Assembly (NCBI GenBank): GCA_964395545.1
Contig: CAYNAW010000010.1
Location: forward strand, 1 to 35,815
Origin: CAYGVX01 sp964395545
GTDB lineage: Archaea; Thermoproteota; Bathyarchaeia; Bathyarchaeales; SOJC01
DNA length: 35,815 bases
Direction of reading: 5' to 3'
Part shown: positions 8,018 through 15,840 of the stretch, piece after piece
How the letters are laid out: every line of letters starts with the position of its first letter
How positions within the stretch are numbered: the first letter of the stretch is position 1
The notes under the pieces: model-generated
The model's database searches: none
What the model saw: the letters and a program-made list of their open reading frames with translations, nothing else
What the model was told of the DNA's origin: nothing
Program-made: the position numbers and the translations under genes

Positions 8018-8300
8018 CGCACAACCAATCGCACTCGATATCGGAAATCGACCTCACGATTCTCTTTCCGTTCTCATCCCTGCCTAGCCGCAACTCCGAC
8101 ACAGATACCATCAACGAGAACGGAGAACCGGTATCACCGCGTCGCCTCAGGCCAAGGATAGACCTCCAAGAGAGGACAAGCCCGCCCTGACGCCTGTACA
8201 CGTGTAAGAGGGCCTTCTTCCAATTTGAAACACCCCTAAAGGAATTCAACGTTTCCAAATGCGATTGCTTTGCTACCTGTTCATCGGTATCCAGAGTCAA
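8004..8300 (-). CDS. Doubtful 98-codon open frame in the nrdJ downstream spacer
   Basis: The spacer 8018-8414 holds no recognisable gene on the plus strand. On the minus strand a 98-codon frame opens at TTG 8300 just after an in-frame TAG and ends inside the last codons of nrdJ. Its product is arginine- and serine-rich, has no domain I recognise and no convincing ribosome-binding site. I list it only because it fills most of an otherwise empty 400-base interval. Confidence 0.15.
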   Translation of the reverse strand: MTLDTDEQVAKQSHLETLNSFRGVSNWKKALLHVYRRQGGLVLSWRSILGLRRRGDTGSPFSLMVSVSELRLGRDENGKRIVRSISDIECDWLCVMHT

Positions 8301-8370
8301 TGTCGCAAGTAACTAGCGGGAGGATGTGCATCAGAGCTCTTGATTCCAGAATCTGACTACAAATTCGCAA

Positions 8371-8380
8371 TGCTTTAATG
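8371..8380 (+). promoter_or_regulatory. TATA-like element upstream of the two-TM protein gene
   Basis: TGCTTTAATG lies about 38 bases before the ATG at 8415. AGGTT close to the start could serve as a weak ribosome-binding site. Confidence 0.35.
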
Positions 8381-8414
8381 GAATTTTCGTCGTCTTAGAT
8401 TATCAGGTTACCGT

Positions 8415-8984
8415 ATGGACACGAATGTGAGTCCCTCGGCAATAAGTGTCGTCCTGCTTCTGATGGCAGCGGCCTCCCTATGCGTCATGCTCAGTCTAAA
8501 CCAGATAAACTACATCGTACATGGCGACTTGTACAACTACGGGCTGCAGTTCAGCTATCGATGGGCGATGCCGTACTGGATTCTCTCCGGCGCCGTGTTC
8601 GGGCTTTCTTGGACCAACATCACCATCGCGATAGTCGTTACAGTATACCTTTTCAGAAAGAGTCGAAAACAAGGTGCACCCACGGCCTCTGACTATGAAA
8701 CTGAGAGGACCGATGCCGCAGACCAGTTTGAGGTTGATAAGGAGCAGAGAAAGATGAGTGAATTTCTCCGGCGTGAAAAAGGGATAGCAGTGCCCCGGGA
8801 GGATAACGCAAGCCAGGAGGTCATCAAAGAAGCGGTCGTGCTGGTGGAGGAGAAAGCTGATGCTCCCAAGCAGCAACAGCAGGTGACCGCTCAAGCAACA
8901 GTGGCAGGTGCACGGAAAACGGAAGCTCCGGAGCCGCAGCTTATCGCGCAAGAGGCTGATAAAGAGAAACAGCCTACCCAGTAG
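8415..8984 (+). CDS. Uncharacterised two-TM membrane protein with long charged tail
   Basis: This 189-residue protein has two hydrophobic helices (about residues 9-28 and 57-81) separated by a short aromatic loop (NYIVHGDLYNYGLQF). The RKSRK that follows suggests the rest lies in the cytoplasm by the positive-inside rule. The tail (about 90-189) is rich in Glu, Lys, Gln and Ala and probably disordered or partly helical. I recognise no known domain. The next gene, 87 bases downstream on the same strand, also starts with two membrane helices followed by a long cytoplasmic part, so the two may work together. Function is unknown. Confidence 0.75.
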   Translation: MDTNVSPSAISVVLLLMAAASLCVMLSLNQINYIVHGDLYNYGLQFSYRWAMPYWILSGAVFGLSWTNITIAIVVTVYLFRKSRKQGAPTASDYETERTDAADQFEVDKEQRKMSEFLRREKGIAVPREDNASQEVIKEAVVLVEEKADAPKQQQQVTAQATVAGARKTEAPEPQLIAQEADKEKQPTQ

Positions 8985-9036
8985 AACGTTGTGCATGAGT
9001 CAATTCTATTACTAATAATTATTGTCCCTTCATAAC

Positions 9037-9046
9037 GTTAAATTGC
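9037..9046 (+). promoter_or_regulatory. TATA-like element upstream of the coiled-coil/HhH membrane protein
   Basis: The AT-rich CGTTAAATTG is centred about 30 bases before ATG 9072. A GAGGG directly abuts the start codon, too close to act as a ribosome-binding site, so a leaderless transcript is likely. The second membrane gene may therefore have its own promoter. Confidence 0.4.
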
Positions 9047-9071
9047 CACGTCTGCTAGGTTCTTCTGAGGG

Positions 9072-10085
9072 ATGGTATTGACCTCGAAGAAAGCATTAAC
9101 GGTCTGGGTATTCGTGGTTTTTGCGTTCATAGCTGTTTTCAGCGTCTTGCACGCGTGGTTCCTCTGGCAGATTCAAAACGTTGCCCTAGTCACGGTCTTT
9201 TCGTTTCCAGTTGAAATCACAAACTACTTCATCGCAACTTTGATGATCGCTTTCGTGACGATCGGAGCAGTCTGCTATGCGGTTTTCAGCAGTGAGCAGT
9301 TGGAGATGCCGCTGTATCGGCTCAGAAGGGACTTTGAGGAGAAGTTAGATGCGAAGAGCGAAGAAATCAAGGGCTCTACTGACGAGGCGCTGACGAAGCT
9401 GAGTCTGAAGAGCTTCCAGGTGAAGGACAACTTGCATGAGCTGCAGAACGGGTTTGGACTGTTAGAGAACAAGTTGAAAGAAGGCTTCGAGAAGCACGAG
9501 AAAATTCTGAACACATACCAAGAAAAGACGCTGGAAATGGGGCGCAAGATTGACAGTTTTCAGAGCGTTCACAAGGAGTTGGCACAGCTAGAGAAGCGAT
9601 TAGATGCTCTAGCGGCGTTGGAGAAGAACGTGAAGACCATTCAGGGAGTCGTTGAGAGATTGGACTTTGTCCCCGAACCTTTCCTCTGCAGTAGTGACGA
9701 CGTGGCCAGGCTGGAAGGGAAAATGTTGAAAACGGGCACCGTCCGTCTGCTAAAGTCGAACGGGATTAACAAAGTTGAGGATTTGTTGTTGAAGAGCCCA
9801 GTTGAGATCGCGCTTACTGACGTCATGTCCGAGAGCGAGGCGAAGAACCTGCAAAGTGTCTTGCAGTTGTTGATGATCCCCGGAGTTGGGCATGATGATG
9901 CGGTGCTTCTGTTGAAGAGCGGCGTGAATTCTAGGCAAGAGCTGGCGGCTCAAGATACTCTCGGCCTGGGTGCTAGGTTGTCCAAAGTCGCTGAGCTCTA
10001 CGTCAAAGAGGGGAAGATTAAGGAGAACGATAGGCCTACGCTGGAAGAGATTGCCTCGTGGATTAAGCTGGCCAAGGCATTTTGA
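9072..10085 (+). CDS. Membrane-anchored coiled-coil protein with tandem helix-hairpin-helix (DUF4332-like) domain
   Basis: This 337-residue protein has three parts. Two membrane helices lie at about 10-30 and 50-72. A long heptad-rich segment (about 75-195, with DFEEKLDAKSEEIKG and LEKRLDALAALEKN) is predicted coiled coil. The last ~110 residues contain two related helix-hairpin-helix-like units: LLKSNGINKVEDLL followed by IPGVGHDDAVLLLKSGV. The second fits the DUF4332/HhH pattern of a short GIG-type turn between helices. HhH units usually bind DNA backbone, but DUF4332-type copies may instead bind protein. The layout is that of a tether projecting from the membrane into the cytoplasm. Partner and ligand are unknown. 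It converges on moaE 9 bases away. Confidence 0.8.
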   Translation: MVLTSKKALTVWVFVVFAFIAVFSVLHAWFLWQIQNVALVTVFSFPVEITNYFIATLMIAFVTIGAVCYAVFSSEQLEMPLYRLRRDFEEKLDAKSEEIKGSTDEALTKLSLKSFQVKDNLHELQNGFGLLENKLKEGFEKHEKILNTYQEKTLEMGRKIDSFQSVHKELAQLEKRLDALAALEKNVKTIQGVVERLDFVPEPFLCSSDDVARLEGKMLKTGTVRLLKSNGINKVEDLLLKSPVEIALTDVMSESEAKNLQSVLQLLMIPGVGHDDAVLLLKSGVNSRQELAAQDTLGLGARLSKVAELYVKEGKIKENDRPTLEEIASWIKLAKAF

Positions 10086-10094
10086 GTTCGTAGA

Positions 10095-10562
10095 TTACCT
10101 CCGCCGTCTCTCGTGCTCTGTGACCCACCGGGCTTCCCTTTCGCCTCTCTTATTAATCGTGTGCTCTTTTTTGAAGATCGGCACCTCTCTCTTATAGCGT
10201 TCAACGGCTTCCTGTAATGTTGGGAATACCGCGCCTCGGTGGGTTCCTGCGACGAGGACGTAGACTAGGTCTTCGCCTGGTTTGAAGGTTCCTATGAGGT
10301 GGTGAATCTGGACATCTGTAATCCCTGATCGTTTCCTGAGGTCGTCGCGAATGTTGTGCAGGGTCGTGTTGGCTTGCTCCTCGAAGGCTTCGAGCTCAAG
10401 TTTCGTGACTTTCCTATCTTGAGTTTCTCCTCGGACTGTGCCGATGAAGAGGGTGACGGCTCCTGTTCTGCGGTAGTTCTTGCTTTGTCTCGTGTTCTTG
10501 ATGATTTGAGCCAATGTAATCGTGCCTTTCTTGTGTATGGCTGCTTTGGTTTTGGCGGGCAT
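10095..10562 (-). CDS. moaE: Molybdopterin synthase catalytic subunit MoaE
   Basis: This 155-residue MoaE-family protein uses the thiocarboxylated MoaD C-terminus to insert dithiolene sulfurs into precursor Z, forming molybdopterin. The core motifs are GAVTLFIGTVRGET (about 34-47), LELEAFEEQA and GTHRG (107-110 includes H108, R109). ERYKREVPIFKKE supplies Lys124 and Lys131, matching the catalytic lysines of E. coli MoaE. A basic N-terminal extension of about 20 residues and a basic C-terminus are the only unusual parts. No moaD or other cofactor gene is adjacent, so the pathway must be encoded elsewhere. Presence implies molybdo- or tungstoenzymes in this organism. Confidence 0.92.
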   Translation of the reverse strand: MPAKTKAAIHKKGTITLAQIIKNTRQSKNYRRTGAVTLFIGTVRGETQDRKVTKLELEAFEEQANTTLHNIRDDLRKRSGITDVQIHHLIGTFKPGEDLVYVLVAGTHRGAVFPTLQEAVERYKREVPIFKKEHTINKRGEREARWVTEHERRRR

Positions 10563-10724
10563 AGTGATTCCGTGTTGTCTTGGTGTGCTTGTCTCTTGAA
10601 AGGTTTGCTGTACGGTAGCTGGTGCATGTTGCCTCGTGCATTGGGAATAGGAAGCTGGCTGTCACAAAATTATTAGTGCAACTTGAACCAATAGTGAGTA
10701 TACATGTCCGGGTAAGTGGAGAAA

Positions 10725-10922
10725 GTGAGTGCCTCGCAGTATGAGTTGTTAAAATGTGATAGGTGTGACAAGACACTGGGTTATATATCCGTATCAGTCA
10801 AGATATTTCCCCCAGAACCATGGATTCACCTGGTAGCAGGTGGCCCAACTAAAAAAATCGAAAAAGCGACTCTTTGCGAACAGTGTTTCTTGAGAACCAA
10901 AGCCAACAGTGCCAAACACTGA
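10725..10922 (+). CDS. Small zinc-ribbon protein of unknown function
   Basis: The product is about 65 residues long, with CDRC near the N-terminus and CEQC near the C-terminus, spaced like a zinc ribbon across a beta-rich middle (YISVSVKIFPPEPWIHL). It is probably a stand-alone metal-binding or protein-interaction module. Two in-frame GTG codons are possible starts, 10716 and 10725. I prefer 10725 because a TATA-like GAGTATACAT lies about 25 bases upstream, which fits a leaderless message. I do not recognise a named family. Confidence 0.6.
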   Translation: MSASQYELLKCDRCDKTLGYISVSVKIFPPEPWIHLVAGGPTKKIEKATLCEQCFLRTKANSAKH

Positions 10923-11044
10923 TAACGTGCGCGTGCCCGAAATGCGAATCGGGGTTGTCCTAAGAGATGCGCGCTCACGTTAGATTTATTATGGCTGTTC
11001 CTATACCAACTACGATGTGAATCCCAATCCAAACCCAAGTCGTT

Positions 11045-11065
11045 GGGAATCAACTCGGGAATCAA
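11045..11065 (+). repeat. Short tandem repeat GGGAATCAA (two copies) upstream of tRNA-Pro
   Basis: GGGAATCAA occurs at 11045-11053 and 11057-11065 with a 12-base period. It is followed by a small inverted repeat, ATAGGC/GCCTAT, at about 11065-11086. A weak TATA-like TCTAAAGG near 11073-11080 lies inside that hairpin, 25 bases before the tRNA. Its significance is uncertain. Confidence 0.3.
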
Positions 11066-11100
11066 TAGGCTGTCTAAAGGCCTATCTTCCCCAGTTGCAT

Positions 11101-11175
11101 GGGGCTGTCGGCTAGCTTGGTCTAGGCTATGAGACTTGGGCTCTCGTGACCCCGGTTCAAATCCGGGCAGCCCCA
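11101..11175 (+). tRNA. tRNA-Pro (anticodon UGG)
   Basis: The sequence folds as a cloverleaf. The acceptor stem is GGGGCTG/CAGCCCC with discriminator A. The D arm includes AGCTTGGTCTA, and the anticodon stem TGAGA/TCTCG closes loop CTTGGGC, so the anticodon is TGG. The T arm is CCCGG-TTCAAAT-CCGGG. The CCA end is not encoded, and no intron is seen. Confidence 0.95.
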
Positions 11176-11239
11176 TCACCTGTGCGTTGTGCTGATTTCT
11201 TCTCGGAAGTAAAGAGTTTTATCCCGCTATAATTTACCT

Positions 11240-11488
11240 TTGCCATGGAAGGATGGTCAGTTGCCCCCGTGGCTATGTAGACTGGGACTGCACAGGTGGA
11301 GAAACTACGGAGAAAGCGTTCTCATCGTCTGGAAGGAGCCTGGCCTCATCCCAGGGGCGAAAGCGCAAAGGAGCAAGCGTGTGCTGTCCCGGAGAGAATG
11401 CCCTCGTTGCGGAATCAAGCAGAAGCGACTTTTGTCAGAAAGCATCGATGGAACTTTGGCCGCAGCGGGATGGGAAATAGTGGAATAG
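11240..11488 (+). CDS. Small zinc-knuckle protein
   Basis: This 82-residue basic protein has an LCRLGLHRW segment near the N-terminus and CPRCG near residue 59. Paired C/H near W and a later CxxC are the pattern of small zinc-binding proteins seen in many prokaryotes and viruses. The function is unknown. The start is TTG 11240. A GTTTTATCC element about 22-25 bases upstream could be its TATA box, giving a leaderless transcript. It sits between tRNA-Pro and the convergent dtxR gene with no shared operon. Confidence 0.55.
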   Translation: MPWKDGQLPPWLCRLGLHRWRNYGESVLIVWKEPGLIPGAKAQRSKRVLSRRECPRCGIKQKRLLSESIDGTLAAAGWEIVE

Positions 11489-11509
11489 CTGTCGTGTCTT
11501 CTCGGCGCG

Positions 11510-11968
11510 CTAGTGCTGTGAACGCTTTCCAGTCCTCTTCGTGGGTCTCAGCTTCTTGATGGTGGTGGAGGTTGGGGGCGCCGACTGCATGGACTCGACG
11601 AATTCGGTCAGTCGTTCCACGGTTTCGCGGTCCATTCTATGCTCCAATTCACAAGCATCTTGCTCAGCTTTCGCTTCGCTGACTCCAATCATGGCGAGGA
11701 ACCGCTTCAACGCCTGGTGCCGCTTTTCTAAAGCCCCGGCGAGCGCTCTCCCTTTGGAAGTCAACACGACTCCTCTGTAGCGTGTGTAATTGACGAATTT
11801 CTGCTCGTCCAGTTTCTTGATCATGTTGGTTACGCTGGGAGGCTTCACGTTCAAGGTTGCAGCGATGTCGGCCACGCGGGCGTAGCCTTGTTCTTGTATG
11901 AGAGTGTAAATTGCTTCGATATAGCCTTCCTCGGCGACGGTTAGCCTGCCTATTCTCGGTGTTTCCAT
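11510..11968 (-). CDS. Iron-dependent transcriptional repressor, DtxR/IdeR family
   Basis: This 152-residue regulator has an N-terminal winged helix (about 10-72, RVADIAATLNVKPPSVTNMIKKL as recognition region) and a metal-binding dimerisation domain. H84 and the C106-x-x-E109-H110 set match the primary metal site of DtxR (His79, Cys102, Glu105, His106). The cysteine there favours iron over the Glu typical of manganese-type MntR. The C-terminal SH3-like domain of long DtxR proteins is absent, as in most archaeal members. The gene diverges from feoA-feoB and shares an intergenic palindrome, so it very probably represses feoAB, and itself, when Fe(II) is plentiful. Confidence 0.92.
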   Translation of the reverse strand: METPRIGRLTVAEEGYIEAIYTLIQEQGYARVADIAATLNVKPPSVTNMIKKLDEQKFVNYTRYRGVVLTSKGRALAGALEKRHQALKRFLAMIGVSEAKAEQDACELEHRMDRETVERLTEFVESMQSAPPTSTTIKKLRPTKRTGKRSQH

Positions 11969-11984
11969 CTCTCTTCCCTAAGAA

Positions 11985-12000
11985 GTTAGCCTTAGCTAAC
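11985..12000. promoter_or_regulatory. Predicted DtxR-type operator between dtxR and feoA
   Basis: GTTAGC-CTTA-GCTAAC is a perfect inverted repeat. It contains the palindrome TTAGCTAA and resembles the DtxR/IdeR consensus built from TTAGG/CCTAA half-sites. It lies over the expected start site of dtxR (minus-strand TATA CTTAATATAAG at about 12004-12014) and just upstream of the feoA promoter. A further TTAAGCTAA half-site follows at about 12010-12019. Confidence 0.7.
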
Positions 12001-12020
12001 ATTCTTATATTAAGCTAAAT

Positions 12021-12034
12021 CCTTATTTATAAGG
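12021..12034 (+). promoter_or_regulatory. feoAB promoter TATA region
   Basis: CCTTATTTATAAGG is a perfect inverted repeat containing a TATA box. It is followed by GGAGG at 12067-12071, five bases before the TTG start of feoA. The mRNA leader would be only about 20 bases. Confidence 0.55.
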
Positions 12035-12076
12035 CTTCCACAATAAGAAGCGTCAAGTCACTGCGAGGAGGCGAGC

Positions 12077-12343
12077 TTGGAGCTTCCACTAACAAAGTTG
12101 AAAGACGGCGAAAGCGGCACAATAGTCTCCGTCAGCGCCTCACCAGGACGCGGACGCGCCTATGGTCCCCGTTACCATCAGTGGGGATTCAAAAGGAGAC
12201 TGGAAGACATGGGGCTCACGCCGGGAACACGAGTCACTGTTGTCAAATCCGCTCCCTTCCACGGTCCAGTGGAGCTCAAAGTGAGGGGCGCCCGGATCGT
12301 CCTTGGCAGAGGGATTGCAGAGAGGATTCTGGTGAAGGTGTGA
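12077..12343 (+). CDS. feoA: Ferrous iron transport protein FeoA
   Basis: This 88-residue SH3-like protein is the accessory subunit of the Feo ferrous iron transporter. LTKLKDGESGTIVSV begins the barrel, RRLEDMGLTPGTRVTVV is the family's central signature, and PVELKVRGARIVLGRG leads into the C-terminus. FeoA is thought to modulate FeoB's GTPase or transport activity at the cytoplasmic face. It starts at TTG 12077 behind a good GGAGG. A short insert rich in Gly, Arg and Tyr (about 23-33) is longer than in many FeoA proteins. It overlaps feoB by four bases. Confidence 0.93.
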   Translation: MELPLTKLKDGESGTIVSVSASPGRGRAYGPRYHQWGFKRRLEDMGLTPGTRVTVVKSAPFHGPVELKVRGARIVLGRGIAERILVKV

Positions 12344-14292
12344 AGGTCACGAAGAAAAAGAGGGAGAAAGTCGTCATTGCCCTCGCAGGCAACGCCAACG
12401 TTGGAAAATCGGTCATATTCAACCACCTAACGGGGATGCACCAACACATCGGAAACTGGCCTGGAAAGACAGTGGAAAAGGCAGAAGGAACACTCCACTT
12501 CAAAGGCTACACCATAGACGTCATCGACCTCCCCGGCATCTACTCGCTCTCCGCTTTTTCTATCGAGGAGTTGGTCACCCGCGAATACATTGCAGTCGAG
12601 AATCCCGACTTGGTGATCAACGTCGTCGACGCCTCGGTTCTAGAGCGAAACTTGTTCTTCACGCTGCAACTACTGGAACTTGAGACTCCGATGATTGTGG
12701 CCCTGAACCAGATGGACATGGCGAAGAAGAAAGGCATAGAAGTTGACTGCAAAGAGTTGGAGAAAACCCTGGGCGTTCCTGTCATCCCCACCGTCGCACC
12801 CAACCATACCGGGATCTACGAGCTACTGGAAGCAGCGATCAACCGAGTCGAAAGAGACGGGGCTGCTCCTCACAAGATCAAGTACGGCGAGGAGGTAGAA
12901 GAGAAGATTCTGGAATTGAGCAACGCGGTGGAAGGAATCGCGCTTCCCTACCCCGCTCGATGGGTGGCGATCAAGCTTCTGGAAGGAGACCTGCAGGTTG
13001 AAGCCAGAATCCGACGACTGAACCCGAAAATCTTGACGGTCGCGAAGAAGCTGGGAACAGACCTTGAAAAGCTGCACGGCCATTCATGTTCAACCGTGAT
13101 GACCTCGGCGAGGTACGAGGTGGCGGGATGTATTGCCCGACAGGTTCAAGCGGTAAAATCGCCCGCTGAACTGCCCGCGGCCGAGCGATTGCACCTTCTG
13201 ACGACACACAGAGTTCTTGGGTATCCGGTAATGGCTGCAGTGATTCTCTCGGTTTTTGTCGCGGTTTTCTTATTTGGCGATCTAACGTCGGGCTGGCTGA
13301 ACGAGGTTTTCTATGCGTTCAAACCTGTGGTGACGAATGCGCTGGGGACCGGGCTGATCGGGGAGCTAATCTGGGGCGGCTTGGTGGAGGGGCTATTAGC
13401 GGGCATAACGGTCGCCCTTCCCTACTTGGTCCCTTTCTACTTCATACTGTACGTCATGGAAGACTCGGGCTATCTCAGCAGAGTGGCCTTCCTGATGGAC
13501 AATCTGATGCATAAAATCGGACTGCATGGAAAAGCGTTCATCCCGATGATGTTGGGGTTCGGTTGCAATGTCCCTGGCTGTCTAGGATGCCGAATACTGG
13601 AGACCGAGCGGGAGCGACTCATCGCGGTCTTCGTTGTCACTCTGGTGCCCTGTGCTGCGACCTCGGTGATAATTTTGGGCCTCGTCGGCGCCTTCGTAGG
13701 GATCCAGTGGGCGCTGCTGCTCTACGCGGTGGACTTGGGCATCATCTTCCTGTTGGGGAGAATCGCCTTCAAGGCCTTGCCCGGCGAACCCACAGGGTTG
13801 ATCATGGAGATGCACGACTACAGAGTGCCACACGCCCCGACCGTGGCAAAGCAGACGTGGTTTCGGGTAGAGGAGTTCATTAAGATGGCGTTTCCTCTGA
13901 TCATCGCGGGCAGCTTCGTGATCAAGCTTGCGGACATTCTCGGTATGCTGGAACCGATCGCCGATGCCCTCAGTCCGGTCACCGTGGCGTGGCTCGGACT
14001 GCCGGCGATCACCGGAATCACCTTGATTTTCGGCGTGCTCAGGAAAGAATTGACGCTGATAATGCTTGCCGCCCTACTGGGCACAACCAACTTCGCTCAA
14101 GCCTTGCAACCGATTCAGATGATGGTCTTCACCTTGGTGGCGATGCTCTACATCCCCTGCGTCTCAACGATCGGAGCGCTGGTCAAAGAGCTGGGATGGA
14201 GAAAGGCGGCCTACATCACTGTGTTCGAGATAGTCTTTGCCATTGTCATGGGTGGATTGGCATACAGAGTGATGCTGTCCGCAGGCTTCTAA
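12340..14292 (+). CDS. feoB: Ferrous iron transporter FeoB
   Basis: This protein of about 650 residues is the inner-membrane Fe(II) permease. Its N-terminal G domain has G1 GNANVGKS (17-24), G3 DLPG (63-66) and G4 NQMD (123-126), in place of the usual GNPNVGKT and NKxD. A helical GDP-dissociation-inhibitor-like region follows. From about residue 290 the membrane domain carries the paired gate regions, including LGFGCNVPG, whose cysteine is typical of the family, and the later VPCVSTIG. The start is GTG 12340, overlapping the feoA stop (GTGA), preferred over the upstream ATG 12181, which lies inside feoA. Control by the divergent DtxR protein is predicted. Confidence 0.95.
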   Translation: MKVTKKKREKVVIALAGNANVGKSVIFNHLTGMHQHIGNWPGKTVEKAEGTLHFKGYTIDVIDLPGIYSLSAFSIEELVTREYIAVENPDLVINVVDASVLERNLFFTLQLLELETPMIVALNQMDMAKKKGIEVDCKELEKTLGVPVIPTVAPNHTGIYELLEAAINRVERDGAAPHKIKYGEEVEEKILELSNAVEGIALPYPARWVAIKLLEGDLQVEARIRRLNPKILTVAKKLGTDLEKLHGHSCSTVMTSARYEVAGCIARQVQAVKSPAELPAAERLHLLTTHRVLGYPVMAAVILSVFVAVFLFGDLTSGWLNEVFYAFKPVVTNALGTGLIGELIWGGLVEGLLAGITVALPYLVPFYFILYVMEDSGYLSRVAFLMDNLMHKIGLHGKAFIPMMLGFGCNVPGCLGCRILETERERLIAVFVVTLVPCAATSVIILGLVGAFVGIQWALLLYAVDLGIIFLLGRIAFKALPGEPTGLIMEMHDYRVPHAPTVAKQTWFRVEEFIKMAFPLIIAGSFVIKLADILGMLEPIADALSPVTVAWLGLPAITGITLIFGVLRKELTLIMLAALLGTTNFAQALQPIQMMVFTLVAMLYIPCVSTIGALVKELGWRKAAYITVFEIVFAIVMGGLAYRVMLSAGF

Positions 14293-14293
14293 A

Positions 14294-14306
14294 GGCCCAG
14301 TGGGCC
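14294..14306 (+). terminator. Small hairpin after feoB
   Basis: GGCCC-AGT-GGGCC forms a short stable stem two bases after the feoB stop codon. No clear T-run follows, so it may be an mRNA 3' end or chance. Confidence 0.25.
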
Positions 14307-14367
14307 AAGCTGGTTAATCAAAAAAGCTAAGTTTCACCGGGTCTTAAGAGATGCCGAGGGTGCACGT

Positions 14368-15570
14368 GTGAGTTTGCGCCATGAGATCAGGTTTCTGTCA
14401 AAGATGGTTGAGGTTGACACCGACTCGGTTTCCAAGAAAGGCTACGAGCAGTGTGCGAACATAATCATCGATGAAGCTCAACGCAGCAAGCTCGACGTAG
14501 AGATCATCGACGGAGAAAAGGGCGCGAAAGACGCGATGTATCGCCCAAACGTCATCGTAACCCTCGACGCAGGGTCAGACGTTACTTTGCTGCTGGAGTC
14601 TCATTTCGACATCGTGCCACCGGGTCCAGGCTGGACCATGCCCCCGTTCAAGCTCACGGTGGAGGGAGACAAGGCGTTTGGGCGAGGCTCGGCAGACAAT
14701 AAGGCAGGCATCGCTGCAGCTCTCGGGGCCATGGCGCAGCTAAGAAAGGAGAAAAATTTGGACATTAACATCAGACTCCTTGCGGGCGTAGATGAGGAGA
14801 TCGGCGGGCGATACGGCGTTGACTACGTAATGACCGACTGCAAACTCGGAGGCGACGCCGGACTCATCGTCGACGCAGGATGCGAACGGCTGTACCTAGG
14901 AGCCAGCGGCATACTGTGGGGAAAAGTGACGGTCGAGGGAAAGCAGGGACACGCGGGGTACCCTTTCAAATCCAAAAACGCCATCGAAGAAGCTCTGAAG
15001 CTCCTCGCGGCCCTTGAGCCGTATGCCCAAGCGGTGGAGAAGAAGGAATCAGCGCTGCACGCACCGCCCGAAGCTCCGAGAAGACTCGTCTGGGGCAGGT
15101 ACACCGTGACCATGATACACAGCGGAGAGAAGGAGAATGTGATACCGGGCACCTGCGAGTTCCGCTTTGACAGACGACTGCTGCCCGAAGAACGGGTGAA
15201 AGAAGCTGAAAAGGAATTGAAGGCGTACTTCCAAAAGGCCGTGAAGAAGACCGGATGCACAGCATCTCTTGAACTTTCGAACAAGATGCCGGGGTACTAC
15301 ACGTCCAAAGATCTGCCCTTTGTGAAGACCGTCGCGGAAAACATCAAAAAGGCCACCGGCGAAAGCCTGCCCTTTGCTGCAGAGCTGGGGGGCAACGACG
15401 GAAGCTTCTTCGCCAAAAACGGCATCCCAGTCGTGTGCTACGGAACGATACGGGCCGACACACGTTACCACGGTCTGGACGAGTTCGTGTACCTAGACGA
15501 CATACGAAAGGTCCGCGATTTGATAGTCAGCTTGGGGAAGGAGCCCAGAGCGAGAATAGCCGGGAACTAG
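14368..15570 (+). CDS. M20 family metallopeptidase/deacylase (ArgE/DapE/carboxypeptidase type)
   Basis: This 400-residue M20 enzyme has the dinuclear zinc site: H79 in ESHFDIV, D110 in GRGSADNKAG and E143/E144 in GVDEEIGG. A later ligand is probably in VDAGCE, with the C-terminal His in YHGLDEF. The central lid domain holds the family's HSGEKENVIPGTCEFRFD dimerisation strand. Members hydrolyse amide bonds of N-acyl amino acids or short peptides: succinyl-diaminopimelate, acetylornithine, LysW-blocked amino acids or dipeptides. The sequence alone does not choose between them, and no lysine or arginine biosynthesis gene is adjacent. Translation begins at GTG 14368, after a GAGGGTG ribosome-binding site. 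Confidence 0.85.
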   Translation: MSLRHEIRFLSKMVEVDTDSVSKKGYEQCANIIIDEAQRSKLDVEIIDGEKGAKDAMYRPNVIVTLDAGSDVTLLLESHFDIVPPGPGWTMPPFKLTVEGDKAFGRGSADNKAGIAAALGAMAQLRKEKNLDINIRLLAGVDEEIGGRYGVDYVMTDCKLGGDAGLIVDAGCERLYLGASGILWGKVTVEGKQGHAGYPFKSKNAIEEALKLLAALEPYAQAVEKKESALHAPPEAPRRLVWGRYTVTMIHSGEKENVIPGTCEFRFDRRLLPEERVKEAEKELKAYFQKAVKKTGCTASLELSNKMPGYYTSKDLPFVKTVAENIKKATGESLPFAAELGGNDGSFFAKNGIPVVCYGTIRADTRYHGLDEFVYLDDIRKVRDLIVSLGKEPRARIAGN

Positions 15571-15733
15571 CGAGGACGTGGGCTGGCGAGACGTATCGTG
15601 GGAGAATCGCCGGATTCTTTTCCTCAAAAGGCTATACAGGACCGGGCAGAAGTCACAAGAATGGCTGTAGGTGCACTCACACATTCATGCGTCCCCGTAG
15701 CACAAACAGAAGGCACTCACAGCGGAGTGGTGG

Positions 15734-15808
15734 TGGGCCGGGCCGGACTTGAACCGGCGACCTTCTGCGTGTCAGGCAGATGTCCTAACCAAGCTAGACG
15801 ACCGGCCC
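15734..15808 (-). tRNA. tRNA-Val (anticodon GAC)
   Basis: On the minus strand the acceptor stem is GGGCCGG/CCGGCCC with discriminator A. The D arm is GTCTAGCTTGGTTAGGAC, and the anticodon stem TCTGC/GCAGA closes CTGACAC, giving anticodon GAC. The T arm is GCCGG-TTCAAGT-CCGGC. CCA is not encoded. The interval 15571-15733 downstream holds nothing recognisable. Confidence 0.96.
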
Positions 15809-15830
15809 TCGTGTTTTCCTTATCAGACTT

Positions 15831-15840
15831 CGTTTTTAAC
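15831..15840 (-). promoter_or_regulatory. TATA box of the tRNA-Val gene
   Basis: GTTAAAAACG on the minus strand is centred 28 bases upstream of the tRNA 5' end, the expected position for archaeal TBP binding. Confidence 0.5.

Noticed and set aside
10826..11179. Minus-strand frame of 117 codons reading GLPGFEPGSREPKS
   Set aside because: It is the antisense shadow of tRNA-Pro; this peptide is a known false translation of tRNA T and D arms.
12181..12339. An in-frame ATG far upstream of the FeoB G domain
   Set aside because: The extra 53 codons lie entirely within feoA in another frame and do not resemble FeoB; the GTG at 12340 overlapping the feoA stop is the better start.
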